Assembly (NCBI GenBank): GCA_964619265.1
Contig: CAZUCE010000008.1
Span: forward strand, 73,661 to 137,660
Reading direction: 5' to 3'
DNA length: 64,000 bases
Source of the DNA: CAZUCE01 sp964619265
GTDB taxonomy: Bacteria; Planctomycetota; UBA1135; GCA-002686595
Part shown: one piece after another, positions 51,159-61,416 of the stretch
How the letters are laid out: every line of letters starts with the position of its first letter
How positions within the stretch are numbered: position 1 is the stretch's first letter
Notes under the pieces: generated by a model
Told to the model about the DNA's origin: nothing
Databases searched by the model: none
What the model saw: only the letters and a program-made list of their open reading frames with translations
Translations under genes and position numbers: made by a program

Positions 51159-53936
51159 ATGACCGATCCCCCGTTCACCCCCAACTCCGACGCCCTCCTG
51201 GGGCCGACCGCCCGATTGCGCCGGCTGGCCGCCGAGCTGGTGACCGACGCCGCTGCGGCCGACGACCTGGTGCAGGACGCGTGGGTCGCTTGGCTCCAGC
51301 GCACGAGTTCGCCTGAAAATCCGGCCGGTTGGTTCGCCGGCACGCTCCGCAACCTCGCCAAGCAACGCCACCGGGCTCGCGCTCGCCGGGTATTGCGCGA
51401 GCGAGCTAGCGCCCGTCCCGAAGCGCAACCCGACACAGCTGAGCTGTTCGAGCGCGCCCAACTGCACGGGGCCCTGGTCCAGGCGGTGACGGAGTTGCGC
51501 GAACCCTACCGCTCGACGTTGTTGCTGCGCTACCTCGAGGACCTACCGCCGCGCGCGATCGCGAAGCGCCTGCGAGTGCCCCTGAATACGGTGAACACGC
51601 GCCTCGCGCGCGGGTTGGCCGAGCTGCGGGCGCAGCTGGACCACAGGCCCGGCGGCCGGGAGCGCTGGATGTCTGCGTTTGCGGCCTGGGGACTGCCGCC
51701 GACGAAAACCCTTGTGTCCCTCGGAGGTTTGACCATGACAGCAGTTCCTAAAATCGCCGCGGCCGCAGTCGCCACCCTCGCCATCGGATTTGGAGGTTGG
51801 TGGCTGCTCGAACGCGAACCTGTGGCCGAGCCGGACTCGATCGAACTTGGGCAAGCCAGCCCAGTGAGCTTGGGTTTGGAGCTCCCGGAGCCTCGGGCTC
51901 AGGCCGAACAAGGGGCAACGCGGCAAGCGCACCGGGCCCCGGAATCCGAGGCGGCCCTTGCTCCCACGAGCGCCGCAACCCTCGTTCTGCAGACGATTTC
52001 GAGTTTGACCGGAGATTCGCTTGCGGGCGTCATCTCGTTGAAGACCGAGGACTTGCTGAACGACCCCGGCTCGAAGCGGGCGGTTTGGCAGGGCGAACCA
52101 ACCGACACCAACGGCGTTCGCGAAGTGCTCGTCCGCTCGGGCCGGGCGATCGAGGTCGTGGCAAACGGCGGGTTGGCTATGGGGATCGGCCAGGTGAAAC
52201 AGACGATCCCCGTTCTGGCTCCAGGCGAACGGCGGGAGGTCCGGTTGATCTTGCCGGAGGGACTGGACCGCACTTGGTTCGGCCAGGTGCTTGGGGCGGA
52301 GGACGGGCGGCCGATCGCTGGAGCGTCGATCGAGTTGGTGGATCAAAGGGGCTGGGCCAAGACCGAGGGCGATCCGCTGGCCCAAACGAGTTCGCGTTTG
52401 GGTGGATTGTTCGAACTCGCCTTGCCGTCTTGGAAGGCGACGGTAGCCAAGGTTCAAGCGCCCGGGCGCGCACCGGCTCTGGTGGCGCCGGTGTTCGACC
52501 ACGATCGACCGGGGGCCGAGCAATCGGTTCGATTGCAGGTGGCCGCGACGCTCGAGGTTGCGGTCGATGCCGCAGGAAGATATCTGGAAGGCGCTCGCGT
52601 CCGTGTCCAGGCCGAGGCGTTCCGATGGTTGGGGGGTGACGCTCAAGGGACCCGGCCATTTGCGTGGAAGCCTGATCCTGAGTGGTCGATGCCCGTGGAA
52701 GGCGGGCAGGTGCTTACGTTCGTGGAGCTGCCGGTCGCGGTTCCGCTGCGGGTGGCGCTGGTCGAAGGGGACCGCGTGCTGGAGCAAATCGAGGGCCCGT
52801 TGACCCTCGGGGCGGGTCAGACGTCACGGTTGGCGTTCGACATCAGCCATCCCGGCCGGATCGGGGGCCGAGTTCGGGCAGCGGATGGTTCGCCGGCCGC
52901 GGGAATCGACCTGTGGCTGATGCCCGCTGGTCGGCCCAACGCCAAGCTGTTCTTGGCTTCCGAAAAGAGCGCGATCGCAGCCGCGATCCAATCGGACGCC
53001 ACCGGTGCTTTTGAATTTGAGGATGTCTCGTCCGGGGAGTGGTGGCTGGGCCCGGCGCCGTGGTTGAACGGCTTTGCGCGCCTGGGGACTCCTGCTGGAA
53101 AAACGCCGCCCCTGGCGCAATGGCTGCAATTGGAAGCGGGTGAATCAAAGACTCTCGACCTTGAGCTCGCTCCTAGCCTTGAGATCCGCGGTCGCGCCCT
53201 CGACGCCCGGGGCGAGGTGTTGCCCGGCGCGATGTTGGTGGCGAGTTCTCCGGTTCTTGGCCCGGCGGAAACGTACTTCGCCGGGCAGGATGGATCGTTC
53301 GTCATCCGTCCTCTCGCTCCGGGGACCTACCGAATTTTCGCGCTCTATGGGGGAGCCCGCTCCAGTTCGGTCTCCGCCGAAGCTGGGGCCACCGGCGTCG
53401 AGGTTCGCTTTCCTCCGGGCGGTTCGATCGAAGGTCGATTCCTCGGCCTGCCCCAAAGCGTGGTCGGCCGGGTCTTGATGTTCACGCCGGCGGGCTCCGG
53501 TCAGCAACTCGATCGCGAGCTCCCGCGCGCGTCGATCCGAATGCTTCAGTACACAAGCGAGAACAGCTATCGCATCGACCGGCTCGAACCGGGGTTTTAC
53601 GACGTATCGGCCCGGGCCGGAAACGCTTGGGCCGCTCGGCGCGAGCGGATCGAAGTCAAGCCAGGAGAAACTACCGCCGGGCTGGACCTCAACTTCGCTC
53701 CGGCGGCGACCCTCGCGATCGAGGCTCCCAAGGACCAGCCGTTCGTGCGTGTGGACGCCATCCAGGGCTCCGCGCTCGTCGCCGTGGACTGGCTCGAGCC
53801 CGAGTCCTCTGGGGAACTGACCGTCCAACCCCAAACCACGCTCGTGATCGCGCGCGATCCGAGCGGCGCAATCTTGCAGCGCTGGGATCTCAGCCCCGGG
53901 CCCGCGGAGCGCGCGACCCTCGAATTCGACGAGTAG
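51159..53936 (+). CDS. ECF sigma factor fused to a membrane helix and extracytoplasmic CarboxypepD-like domains
   Basis: Residues 1-165 are an ECF sigma factor: region 2 (DDLVQDAWVAWLQRTS, WFAGTLRNLAKQRHR) and region 4 (REPYRSTLLLRYLEDLPPRAIAKRL, NTVNTRLARGLAELR). A helix follows at 198-216 (KIAAAAVATLAIGFGGWWLL), then ~700 residues of Ig-like CarboxypepD_reg repeats (GQVLGAEDGRPIAGASIELV, GRVRAADGSPAAGIDLWL, GRALDARGEVLPGAMLVA). One chain would therefore join sensor and sigma factor. ATG 51159 preferred. Confidence 0.82.
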   Translation: MTDPPFTPNSDALLGPTARLRRLAAELVTDAAAADDLVQDAWVAWLQRTSSPENPAGWFAGTLRNLAKQRHRARARRVLRERASARPEAQPDTAELFERAQLHGALVQAVTELREPYRSTLLLRYLEDLPPRAIAKRLRVPLNTVNTRLARGLAELRAQLDHRPGGRERWMSAFAAWGLPPTKTLVSLGGLTMTAVPKIAAAAVATLAIGFGGWWLLEREPVAEPDSIELGQASPVSLGLELPEPRAQAEQGATRQAHRAPESEAALAPTSAATLVLQTISSLTGDSLAGVISLKTEDLLNDPGSKRAVWQGEPTDTNGVREVLVRSGRAIEVVANGGLAMGIGQVKQTIPVLAPGERREVRLILPEGLDRTWFGQVLGAEDGRPIAGASIELVDQRGWAKTEGDPLAQTSSRLGGLFELALPSWKATVAKVQAPGRAPALVAPVFDHDRPGAEQSVRLQVAATLEVAVDAAGRYLEGARVRVQAEAFRWLGGDAQGTRPFAWKPDPEWSMPVEGGQVLTFVELPVAVPLRVALVEGDRVLEQIEGPLTLGAGQTSRLAFDISHPGRIGGRVRAADGSPAAGIDLWLMPAGRPNAKLFLASEKSAIAAAIQSDATGAFEFEDVSSGEWWLGPAPWLNGFARLGTPAGKTPPLAQWLQLEAGESKTLDLELAPSLEIRGRALDARGEVLPGAMLVASSPVLGPAETYFAGQDGSFVIRPLAPGTYRIFALYGGARSSSVSAEAGATGVEVRFPPGGSIEGRFLGLPQSVVGRVLMFTPAGSGQQLDRELPRASIRMLQYTSENSYRIDRLEPGFYDVSARAGNAWAARRERIEVKPGETTAGLDLNFAPAATLAIEAPKDQPFVRVDAIQGSALVAVDWLEPESSGELTVQPQTTLVIARDPSGAILQRWDLSPGPAERATLEFDE

Positions 53937-54483
53937 CCAAAAGCGAAGCCTCTTCGATGGGGGAGGAGCGCCTTTGGTTGCCGGGAAGGTCGCGGTCCGG
54001 CCTGTGGGGCCCGAAACCTCGTAACGGTGCCGTGGGCGTGGTTGGCGCGGGGTGACCCTAGCCGGAAGAGTGTTCCGGTTGGGTCGGTCGCGCCGGTCGT
54101 CGCGCCTTCGCCAAGGTTGCTCGCTCTAGCCGGTTCGAGTGAGAGTTCGGACTTCGACACAGCTGATTCGGGGTAGAAACAAGTTGCCCCTTGGGGTCGA
54201 CGAGGAATTCCGGCGCCGCTCCAACTGGCGCGGCTGAGCTTGATGAGAGCTCTAGGGGTGACCCTCGGATGGCCTTCTTTATGCCACCTTACGGAGTTTT
54301 CGGGACCCACAGGCGGCCGTTCGGGCCAGCCTAAGCCCGGCCCGCTCAGGTCTCGCCCCGGAGTCGGTGGTCAGCATCATCGCTATCACCGGGGGGCGGC
54401 CTGAACGGGCCTGGATGCACTGTTACGCGGGAGAAGGTTCTGAGGCGATAGGTCCTAACCGAAGGACTCCGCGAAACCTCAGG
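53937..54483. other. Non-coding gap
   Basis: No gene, repeat or hairpin that I can support is present in 547 bases between two convergent genes. Confidence 0.4.
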
Positions 54484-55944
54484 CTAGAAGGCCGCGCCGA
54501 ATCGATCGCCAGCTTCGAGCATGACGGCATCCGTTACCCCTGGAAGGCCCTGAATGATGAACTGGTTCAAGGTCAGCGAGATGATCTGAATCACGCCTTC
54601 GTCGTTACCAAATAGGGCACCGGGAATTCCGATGGCGAGATCGCCGGCGCCGTTGCCGTCAATATCTCCCGAGCTGAGAGCCAGCCCGTACTCGTGATCG
54701 GCGAACAGGCCAGTCCCGGTGAAGGGAGCGGCGACCGGAATCAAGGTGCCAGCGATGTTCACCATGAACCACACAGCCCCTGCATCCCCGGCGAACCCAG
54801 GGGAGCCTATCACGAGCTCAGGGCTTCCATCATCGAAGAGGTCTACGAGTCTGATCGAAGCACCGAATTTCTCTCCTGGCATTGAGGTAGCGCCAAAATC
54901 CAGAGGCTCGATGAACATCTGACCTATTGTCGTCAAGCCGCCCGATGCTCCGAGCAGCACTTGGACCACACCGGAGTCCGTAGCGGAACCGATGGCTTCG
55001 TTCGGAGTTCCGATAATTAGCTCATCTCGTCCGTCTCCATTTAGATCGCCGGAGATTAGGACTGACCCAAACCGGTCGCCAGACTCCGCAAAGCCACTGA
55101 TCCCCGTCGTGTCCTGATCAAAACACTGGGTTCTTGTGATGTCCAAGCCGGTCGAATTTCCGAAGATGACATCGACTGCCCCCGAGTCCGTTAAGGGCGT
55201 CCCAACGGGGTCTTCGCCGGGGCGGCTCAAGGCCAGGTCGCCGAAGCCATCACCATCAAAATCTCCGATGGTCATAGAGAATCCGAATTGATCCCCGGCT
55301 TCGTCTAGTAGTTGCGTAAAGCCCGGCCCACCCTGTTCAAAGGTCTGTGTAGGGTTGAGCTGAATTCCAAACACAGATCCCAAATGTACGTGGATTCGCC
55401 CGCTGTCATCTGGAGTTCGTTCTCCAACCACCAAGTCGTCGAATCCATCGTCGTTTATGTCTCCAGAGGCGAGCGACGAACCCAATCGACGTTGGGGGTC
55501 AGGAGCGCCTAAAGTGCCGAGTCCGAAGGCGCCGAATACGGCGTCATTTTCAAGCCCTGTTGGCGATCCCTCGAACAGGTAGAGATTGCCTTCTTCAAAA
55601 ACGCCGCTCTGGGACGTTTCCACACCTACTGCGAGATCATCGAACCCGTCGCCATTGTAATCGCCGGAGGCAAGGACCTTTCCGAATTCTTCGCCTTGTA
55701 CGATTGCGCCTGCGGAGACCAAGGGAAATTGGCCTGGAAAATCGAGCTGACCGCCCTGCAGTCCTGCGGGGCTACCAAACATGGTGATCACGGCACCTGA
55801 CCCGGGATCCGAGAACAACAACTCGCCTGGCGCGCCCGCGGCCAGGTCGGCAAAGCCGTCGCCGTTGTAGTCGGCTCCCTGAGCCAGCAGGGGAGAAGCT
55901 GCTCCGAGCAGCGTGATTGCGGAAATTAGAGTGTGAGGAGGCAT
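54484..55944 (-). CDS. Secreted FG-GAP (integrin-alpha-like) beta-propeller
   Basis: A signal peptide (LISAITLLGAASPLLAQ) leads to seven FG-GAP repeats, e.g. DYNGDGFADLAAGAPGE, DYNGDGFDDLAVG, DINDDGFDDLVVGE, DFDGDGFGDLALSRP, DLNGDGRDELIIGTP, each with a calcium loop. The 486-residue chain is almost wholly propeller. It is extracellular and likely adhesive; no partner gene is evident. Confidence 0.85.
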   Translation of the reverse strand: MPPHTLISAITLLGAASPLLAQGADYNGDGFADLAAGAPGELLFSDPGSGAVITMFGSPAGLQGGQLDFPGQFPLVSAGAIVQGEEFGKVLASGDYNGDGFDDLAVGVETSQSGVFEEGNLYLFEGSPTGLENDAVFGAFGLGTLGAPDPQRRLGSSLASGDINDDGFDDLVVGERTPDDSGRIHVHLGSVFGIQLNPTQTFEQGGPGFTQLLDEAGDQFGFSMTIGDFDGDGFGDLALSRPGEDPVGTPLTDSGAVDVIFGNSTGLDITRTQCFDQDTTGISGFAESGDRFGSVLISGDLNGDGRDELIIGTPNEAIGSATDSGVVQVLLGASGGLTTIGQMFIEPLDFGATSMPGEKFGASIRLVDLFDDGSPELVIGSPGFAGDAGAVWFMVNIAGTLIPVAAPFTGTGLFADHEYGLALSSGDIDGNGAGDLAIGIPGALFGNDEGVIQIISLTLNQFIIQGLPGVTDAVMLEAGDRFGAAF

Positions 55945-56454
55945 GAATTGAAACCTGTCAAGGGCGTAAGGGAACGCCGGTAGGGGGGGATAAACCCTAG
56001 GCGGGAATGAGGCCTTCAGGGGGGCTCTGGGGGGAAGACGTAAACCAACCGAGGTCCCTGAAAAAGTTTCCGAAGTTCAAGCGTCGCAGCTTCGTCCCGG
56101 GCCTCTTTCTCTCGCGAGACCGCGCTGCGCAAGCTTCCTCAGCGCCCGATCCCTGCCGAGCGTTCTGCAACGCAGAGCCGGCGCAAGAGCGCTCGGCTTG
56201 CAGCGCAATGGCAGTTTCGATGACTGACTTCTGGTGGCTCCAGGGAACGGGGGGGCCGCCCGTGGCGGCCTCCCCTCTGGAAACACCGAACGAATTCTGC
56301 GAAGCGGAGACGGCGTGTACATTAGGCAATGCAGCGACACCAGGGTCTTCAGCAGGCTTGCTACGGCGGGCGCCCACCACGTAGGATCGGTACTCACCGA
56401 GTTCGTTCTGCCTTGGATCCTCACCCTCAAGACCCCCTCCCTGATGCAGGCTCG
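55945..56454. other. Divergent intergenic region
   Basis: About 510 bases between the FG-GAP gene (minus) and the sigma gene (plus). Open frames here are antisense shadows. No repeats of the A/B family. Confidence 0.4.
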
Positions 56455-57012
56455 GTGACGGCCCTCCTGGAGCGAGTCAATGATGGCGACCGGTCAGCGC
56501 ACTCCGAGCTGCTTTCCCTGGTCTACGATGAACTACGCGGCTTGGCTGGGAAGATGTTTGCGAGTGCTGGCTCTGATCACGTACTTCAATCCACCGCTTT
56601 GGCTCACGAGGCCTACATTAAGTTATTAGGGTCAAGCGGAAATCGATCTAAATGGGAGGGGAGACGGCATTTTTTCGCTGTAGCGGCAACTGCGATGAGA
56701 AGGGTACTGGCAGATTATGCTCGTCGAAATCAAAGCCAAAAGCGCCGAGGATCCGAACGAGCGATAACTCTCCACGATGGCATGGTTGCGGATCATGCAA
56801 CGACAGAGATCGAGTTGTTGGATCTGCACGAGGTGCTCGAAGAGATAGAGAAGGCAAGCCCTCGGATCGCCCGGGTTTTTGAACTCCGCTACTTCTCTGG
56901 CATGACCGTCCCCGAGGTCGCCATGGAGCTCTCTCTCACGGAACGCACCGTCTTCAACGACTGGCGCGCATGCAGGGCCATTCTACGCCAACGCCTCTTC
57001 GGCCGAGAATAG
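56455..57012 (+). CDS. ECF-like sigma-70 factor (planctomycete type)
   Basis: The 185-residue protein has ERVNDGDRSAHSELLSLVYDELRGLA and DHVLQSTALAHEAYIKLL (region 2), then ARVFELRYFSGMTVPEVAMELSLTERTVFNDWRACRAILRQRL (quoted in part) as region 4. It is the sub-family often placed beside protein kinases in Planctomycetes. I start at GTG 56455 because upstream residues look like no sigma factor; ATG 56329 is possible. Confidence 0.82.
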   Translation: MTALLERVNDGDRSAHSELLSLVYDELRGLAGKMFASAGSDHVLQSTALAHEAYIKLLGSSGNRSKWEGRRHFFAVAATAMRRVLADYARRNQSQKRRGSERAITLHDGMVADHATTEIELLDLHEVLEEIEKASPRIARVFELRYFSGMTVPEVAMELSLTERTVFNDWRACRAILRQRLFGRE

Positions 57013-57931
57013 AGGGTCTCCATGGTGTGTTTCCTCAAGATGGGCTCTTGACTTCGTGAATGTGGATTGGAAGGCGAGGTTGTGACTGCCGCGCCAGGCT
57101 TGGTTGCATGCTCAACCTGGTGTTCGGCCTAGTTCCTCTCTTGCGCTTCACGTGCCGATCGAAGCGTGATCTTGCGCTCGAGGACTCTTGCCGTCCGGCA
57201 GCAGGTCAAAGCCCTTCAGTTGGGATTCTCACGGCCGGCAATCAGGGATGGAAGTTTGCGATTCTGGATTGCGTTCAGTCGACGCTGGATTCACTGGTGG
57301 GTTCTACCCGTGTTGGCAGAGCCTAAGACGATCGTCCGCTGGCATAGCAGGGTCTTGCGCGCGTACTGGAGGTGCCTAGCGCATTGTTCAAGGTTCTCTA
57401 CGTGCTCGCGGCAGTGCTTGGGGTGCACCCAGCGGATCGTGCACTTCAAGGTATACCCGGTGTACTCAGATGCCTGGATCACGTGATCGTGTTCAGCGAG
57501 CGCCACCAGATCCAGTTCATGGGGAGTACGACCGCTACGGCGGCAGGTCGCAAACCCATCTCGGGCTGGACGGTGCGTCGCCCGATGGGCGGCCGGTCGA
57601 AGGCCCTCAGCGGGTCCGCTCAAGTCACGACCAGAGGTTGCTGGCTTGCACCGGCGCTACCATCGTGCGGCTTCCTGAATGGTCTCGGGCGTTTTGATGA
57701 GGGATAGCATTCGGTTGTAGCTCGACAGAGCCCCATGCGTTCCAATACGAGGCTAAGTTCCGAGCATGCGCCAGTGGATCGACTCCACGCCCACCGAAGT
57801 TTGATTGTTCTCATGAAAGGTCATCAGCAGAGTGACAGCACCGATTGTTCGGAGCCTCTGACTCGGCTGTATGGAGAGCTGCTGAGGTTTGTTGGGCTCG
57901 AGGCTAGCTAGGGCCCGGACCTTTCATCTCT
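57013..57931. other. Long gap between sigma factor and kinase genes
   Basis: Some 920 bases without a convincing gene. Short open frames on both strands have no family motif; the region may hold decayed genes. No A/B repeat copies. Confidence 0.4.
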
Positions 57932-60900
57932 ATGGGTGCAGACCGAGAGTCGGGTGTTGATCTGCGAGAGGCCGTAGAGATTTTTCGCAGGATCCTGGAT
58001 CTTCCCGCCGAGGAAAGGAGGGGGGCTGTGGAGCACGCTTGCGGCTCCAACGAAGAGCTGCGGAGTCAAGTGGAGCGGCTTGTCGAGTATGACCAAGCAT
58101 CGGGAGTGTTCTCCGAGGAGAATCTCGATGGACGCCGGGAACAGATCGAGCAGATCCTGGATTCAGGGGAGTCTCTGGTGGCCGGCCCGATGCCTGCGAA
58201 AATCGGCGACTACAAAATCGTTCGACGCTTGGGCCAAGGGGGGATGGGGACGGTCTACGAAGCTCGTCAAGAGCGCCTTCGGCGTTCTGTTGCTTTGAAA
58301 GTACTGCGGTTTGGTGGCGGCTCTAGCCAGGGGCTGGCCCGCTTTAGGTTTGAAGCGGAAGTGCTGGGTCGTCTAAAGCACGCTGGGATCGCGCAAATTT
58401 ACGAAGCAGGGACCTTTCAGGACGGCGATGCTGCTCTCTCCTATTTCGTTATGGAGCTCGTAGAGGGCTTGCACTTGACCCGTTGGGTGGAGCTGCTGCG
58501 ACCGAGCATCGCCCAGCGACTCAAGTTGTTCGCAGCACTGTGTGATGCCGTCGAACATGCTCACAAGATCGGCGTAGTGCATCGGGACCTGAAGCCTGAG
58601 AACATCCTTGTGACCGAGCAGGGAACCCCCAAGGTCCTTGATTTTGGGGTGGCGCGGGCGACCAATGCCGACCTGGCCCGGGCCACCATGTTGACCGATG
58701 CTGGGCAGTTGATTGGCACCGTCGCTTTCATGAGCCCGGAGCAGGCTCAGGGAGACTCCGCGAATCTCAGCGCCGCAAGCGATGTCTATTCCCTGGGGGT
58801 CATTCTCTTTCAGTTGCTCTCCGGTCGACTACCCCACGACATCACGGGACGCCCCATTCCGGAAGCGGTGCGAGCGATTCAGCAGGACGATCCGGCGCGA
58901 CTGCTAAGTGTGGATACAAGTCTGAGGGGCGACCTGGACACGATCGTGGCCCATGCCTTGGAGAAGTCGCCTGCCCGCAGGTATGCCTCAGCCGGAGAGC
59001 TTGCGGCTGACGTTCGACGTCATTTGGATCGCAAGCCGATTCAGGCTCGACCGGCAAGCCTGATGTACCGGACTTCTCGGCTTCTGCGAAGGCACCGAGG
59101 GTTGTGCGCCGGTCTAGCTATCGCAATTGTGGCTCTGTCCTTGGGGGTTGCGGAAACGATACGTTTCGGCTTTGAGGAACGAAGACTCCGGGAGGATGCA
59201 GAGCAGCGAGATTTTGAAGCCAGGAGCCTCAACTATCGCTTGATGCTGCAGAACGTGGAATCCTTACTCCAAAGGGGGCAGTTGAGGAGCGCATCCCAGG
59301 CCCTACAGGGAATTGCGGAGGCTCAGCGAGGCTGGGAATGGCATTACTTGAATGCTGGCTTGGAGAATCACGCCTGGTCTGTGATCACGCAAGATCAAGA
59401 GATCGAGCACGGTTGGCTGAGGCCGGAGGCCACCGTGAGGTTCGCTTGCGGCGGTGAGTGCTTGGTCGCTCCCTTGGACGATCGAACCGTAGGAGTCTTC
59501 CGGGTCCGTAGCGGCGAACTTCTTCATCGACTCCAGGGGGAGGGGCGTATTTCCGGTCACCTCCTGGCGGCGGAAGGAAATCGGATCGCGCTTGTGGATT
59601 CCCGGTTCCGCCTACTCCTCTTTGATGCGGAATCAGGGGACCAGGTGGCGGAAAGGGGATTTGAGAATCCCATCTCGGCTCTGGCCATCGATCCAGCCAC
59701 GGGGAGGTTTGCTGTGGCCGTCGAGCGTGTGCAGGAAGCCTCGAGCATTTTTGCTGGACCCTTCGAGGACCTAGAGCTTCTGACCGAACGGGAGGACATC
59801 GTCTTGCAGTTGGACTGGGCTTGTTCAGGCCGCCGTCTTGTCTGCGTGGAAGACCGGATCACAGAAACGTCGGAGATCAACTTGACTGTCACGGCTCTGC
59901 AGGGAGAGTCCGGGGAAGAGGAGGCTATTGTGGTCGATAGCCATCTCGGATTTCAGGTGCGAAGCTACACGCGTTGCGCTGGAGTCTCCGCGGCCTCCGA
60001 TGTTCTGTTGGTCGGGACGGAACAACAGCTAGTGGATCAGTACCGATTGGACCAGCTGACTCCCGGGCTTGAGGTCCAAACCCCCGTGGCGCGGCTTGCA
60101 GGGCATGTTGAGCGGGATGTGCTCAGTGTGTCGGTGGCACCCGATGGCTCGCGAGCAGCAACCCTCACTTTAGACGGGTCTTTGATCCTCTGGGATCTGG
60201 AAGGCCAGCGAGTCCTGAGGCAGTTTTTCGTTGGCGGGCGCGGAGCTTGCGCCCTATCTCCCGCTGGGGACATCTTGGCTGTTCATGGCGATGGGCGCCT
60301 GACCGTCTGGGATCTCTCGAGAAACGACGCGGAAGTCCTGCGAGGCCATGAGTCCTACGTCTACTACCTCAGCTATACGCCTGATGGGGAGTTTCTTGTT
60401 TCACAGGACTTTGTGCAGGAATACAAAGTCTGGAATACGGCAGACGGTGCCTTGGTCGGCGAGATTGGCCCTGGCCCATCCAAGCTGGACACTCCGTGGC
60501 AAATGGTGGCTAACCAGTACACCCTCAAAGCGACCGGGCATGGGCTGGTGGTCGCTGGTAGTGAGCTCCCTGGCTCGACTGGAATTCGAGTGAGCATCGA
60601 TGCCTATTACGTCGCCGATCTGTTTGTGGATCGTGAGCTTGCGAGTGCTCCGAAGTTCGGGGTTGGGCCGTCAGAGGTTGGTTCTCCGGATTGGATCCGC
60701 CTTGCCGGAGGGCTAGCTGATTCTCCTCGGTTTACTTTCTCCAGCGACGGTCGGCGGGTGGCCGACCTTGTCCATGGGGTGCTCAATCCTCGCGAAGGAG
60801 AAGGAGGTGGAAAACCGATCCCGTTGGAGGGGATTCAGCCCGTTGCTTTCAATCCCCCAGTCGCGGGATATCGGTCCGACTACTCTCCGGACGGTCAGCG

Positions 60901-61399
60901 GCTAGCGGTGGTTCAAGAATTTGGCTCGGTTCACGATGCCGAGACCGGCCGAGTCTTGGGTAAATTCGGGTCGGACAAGGGAGAAATGTACGGAGTGGCC
61001 TGGAGTCCGGACGGAACTCGAATCGCGGCAGGTTCTGGGGCTGGTGATGTACTTCTCTTTGACGGGGAGACCTACGAGCTGGTGTTCGTCCTGCAAGGGC
61101 ACGAGCGATACGTGCACGATGTCGCTTGGAGTCCGGATGGGGCTCAACTGGCTTCCGCTTCCGGCGATCAAACGGTCCGCCTCTGGGATGCAAGGCCTAT
61201 GTCGCAGCGTGTGTCGAAATGCGTCCTCGCGATGGGGGTCGAGGAGGAGTTAAGACCTTGGGTGGAAGAGCGACTGCTTCGGGGTGCAGACCCTCGGGGT
61301 GTGGCTCAAGAGCTGGATCTTGAGTTCGCCTCAGACCCCGCGAAGCTTGCCGCAGCCAAACGAGTTCTTCGACGACAGCTCTATCCTGCGGGGGGGTGA
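57932..61399 (+). CDS. Membrane Ser/Thr protein kinase with WD40 repeats
   Basis: The 1155-residue protein has a ~85-residue leader (RRILDLPAEERRGAV), a kinase domain (GQGGMGTVYEARQE, Lys123 in VALKVL, HRDLKPEN with Asp219, DFGVARA with Asp237, MSPEQAQG), one membrane helix (391-409) and a WD40-type propeller beyond residue 470 (e.g. GHERYVHDVAWSPDG then LASASGDQTVRLWD). The cytoplasmic kinase would respond to signals sensed outside. It is 920 bases downstream of an ECF sigma gene in the same direction. Confidence 0.9.
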   Translation: MGADRESGVDLREAVEIFRRILDLPAEERRGAVEHACGSNEELRSQVERLVEYDQASGVFSEENLDGRREQIEQILDSGESLVAGPMPAKIGDYKIVRRLGQGGMGTVYEARQERLRRSVALKVLRFGGGSSQGLARFRFEAEVLGRLKHAGIAQIYEAGTFQDGDAALSYFVMELVEGLHLTRWVELLRPSIAQRLKLFAALCDAVEHAHKIGVVHRDLKPENILVTEQGTPKVLDFGVARATNADLARATMLTDAGQLIGTVAFMSPEQAQGDSANLSAASDVYSLGVILFQLLSGRLPHDITGRPIPEAVRAIQQDDPARLLSVDTSLRGDLDTIVAHALEKSPARRYASAGELAADVRRHLDRKPIQARPASLMYRTSRLLRRHRGLCAGLAIAIVALSLGVAETIRFGFEERRLREDAEQRDFEARSLNYRLMLQNVESLLQRGQLRSASQALQGIAEAQRGWEWHYLNAGLENHAWSVITQDQEIEHGWLRPEATVRFACGGECLVAPLDDRTVGVFRVRSGELLHRLQGEGRISGHLLAAEGNRIALVDSRFRLLLFDAESGDQVAERGFENPISALAIDPATGRFAVAVERVQEASSIFAGPFEDLELLTEREDIVLQLDWACSGRRLVCVEDRITETSEINLTVTALQGESGEEEAIVVDSHLGFQVRSYTRCAGVSAASDVLLVGTEQQLVDQYRLDQLTPGLEVQTPVARLAGHVERDVLSVSVAPDGSRAATLTLDGSLILWDLEGQRVLRQFFVGGRGACALSPAGDILAVHGDGRLTVWDLSRNDAEVLRGHESYVYYLSYTPDGEFLVSQDFVQEYKVWNTADGALVGEIGPGPSKLDTPWQMVANQYTLKATGHGLVVAGSELPGSTGIRVSIDAYYVADLFVDRELASAPKFGVGPSEVGSPDWIRLAGGLADSPRFTFSSDGRRVADLVHGVLNPREGEGGGKPIPLEGIQPVAFNPPVAGYRSDYSPDGQRLAVVQEFGSVHDAETGRVLGKFGSDKGEMYGVAWSPDGTRIAAGSGAGDVLLFDGETYELVFVLQGHERYVHDVAWSPDGAQLASASGDQTVRLWDARPMSQRVSKCVLAMGVEEELRPWVEERLLRGADPRGVAQELDLEFASDPAKLAAAKRVLRRQLYPAGG

Positions 61400-61416
61400 G
61401 ACCACCGGGACCGAGA

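Noticed and set aside
57291..57623. 110-residue minus-strand frame with CIRWVHPKHC-like residues
   Set aside because: I could not link it to a transposase or other family with any confidence.
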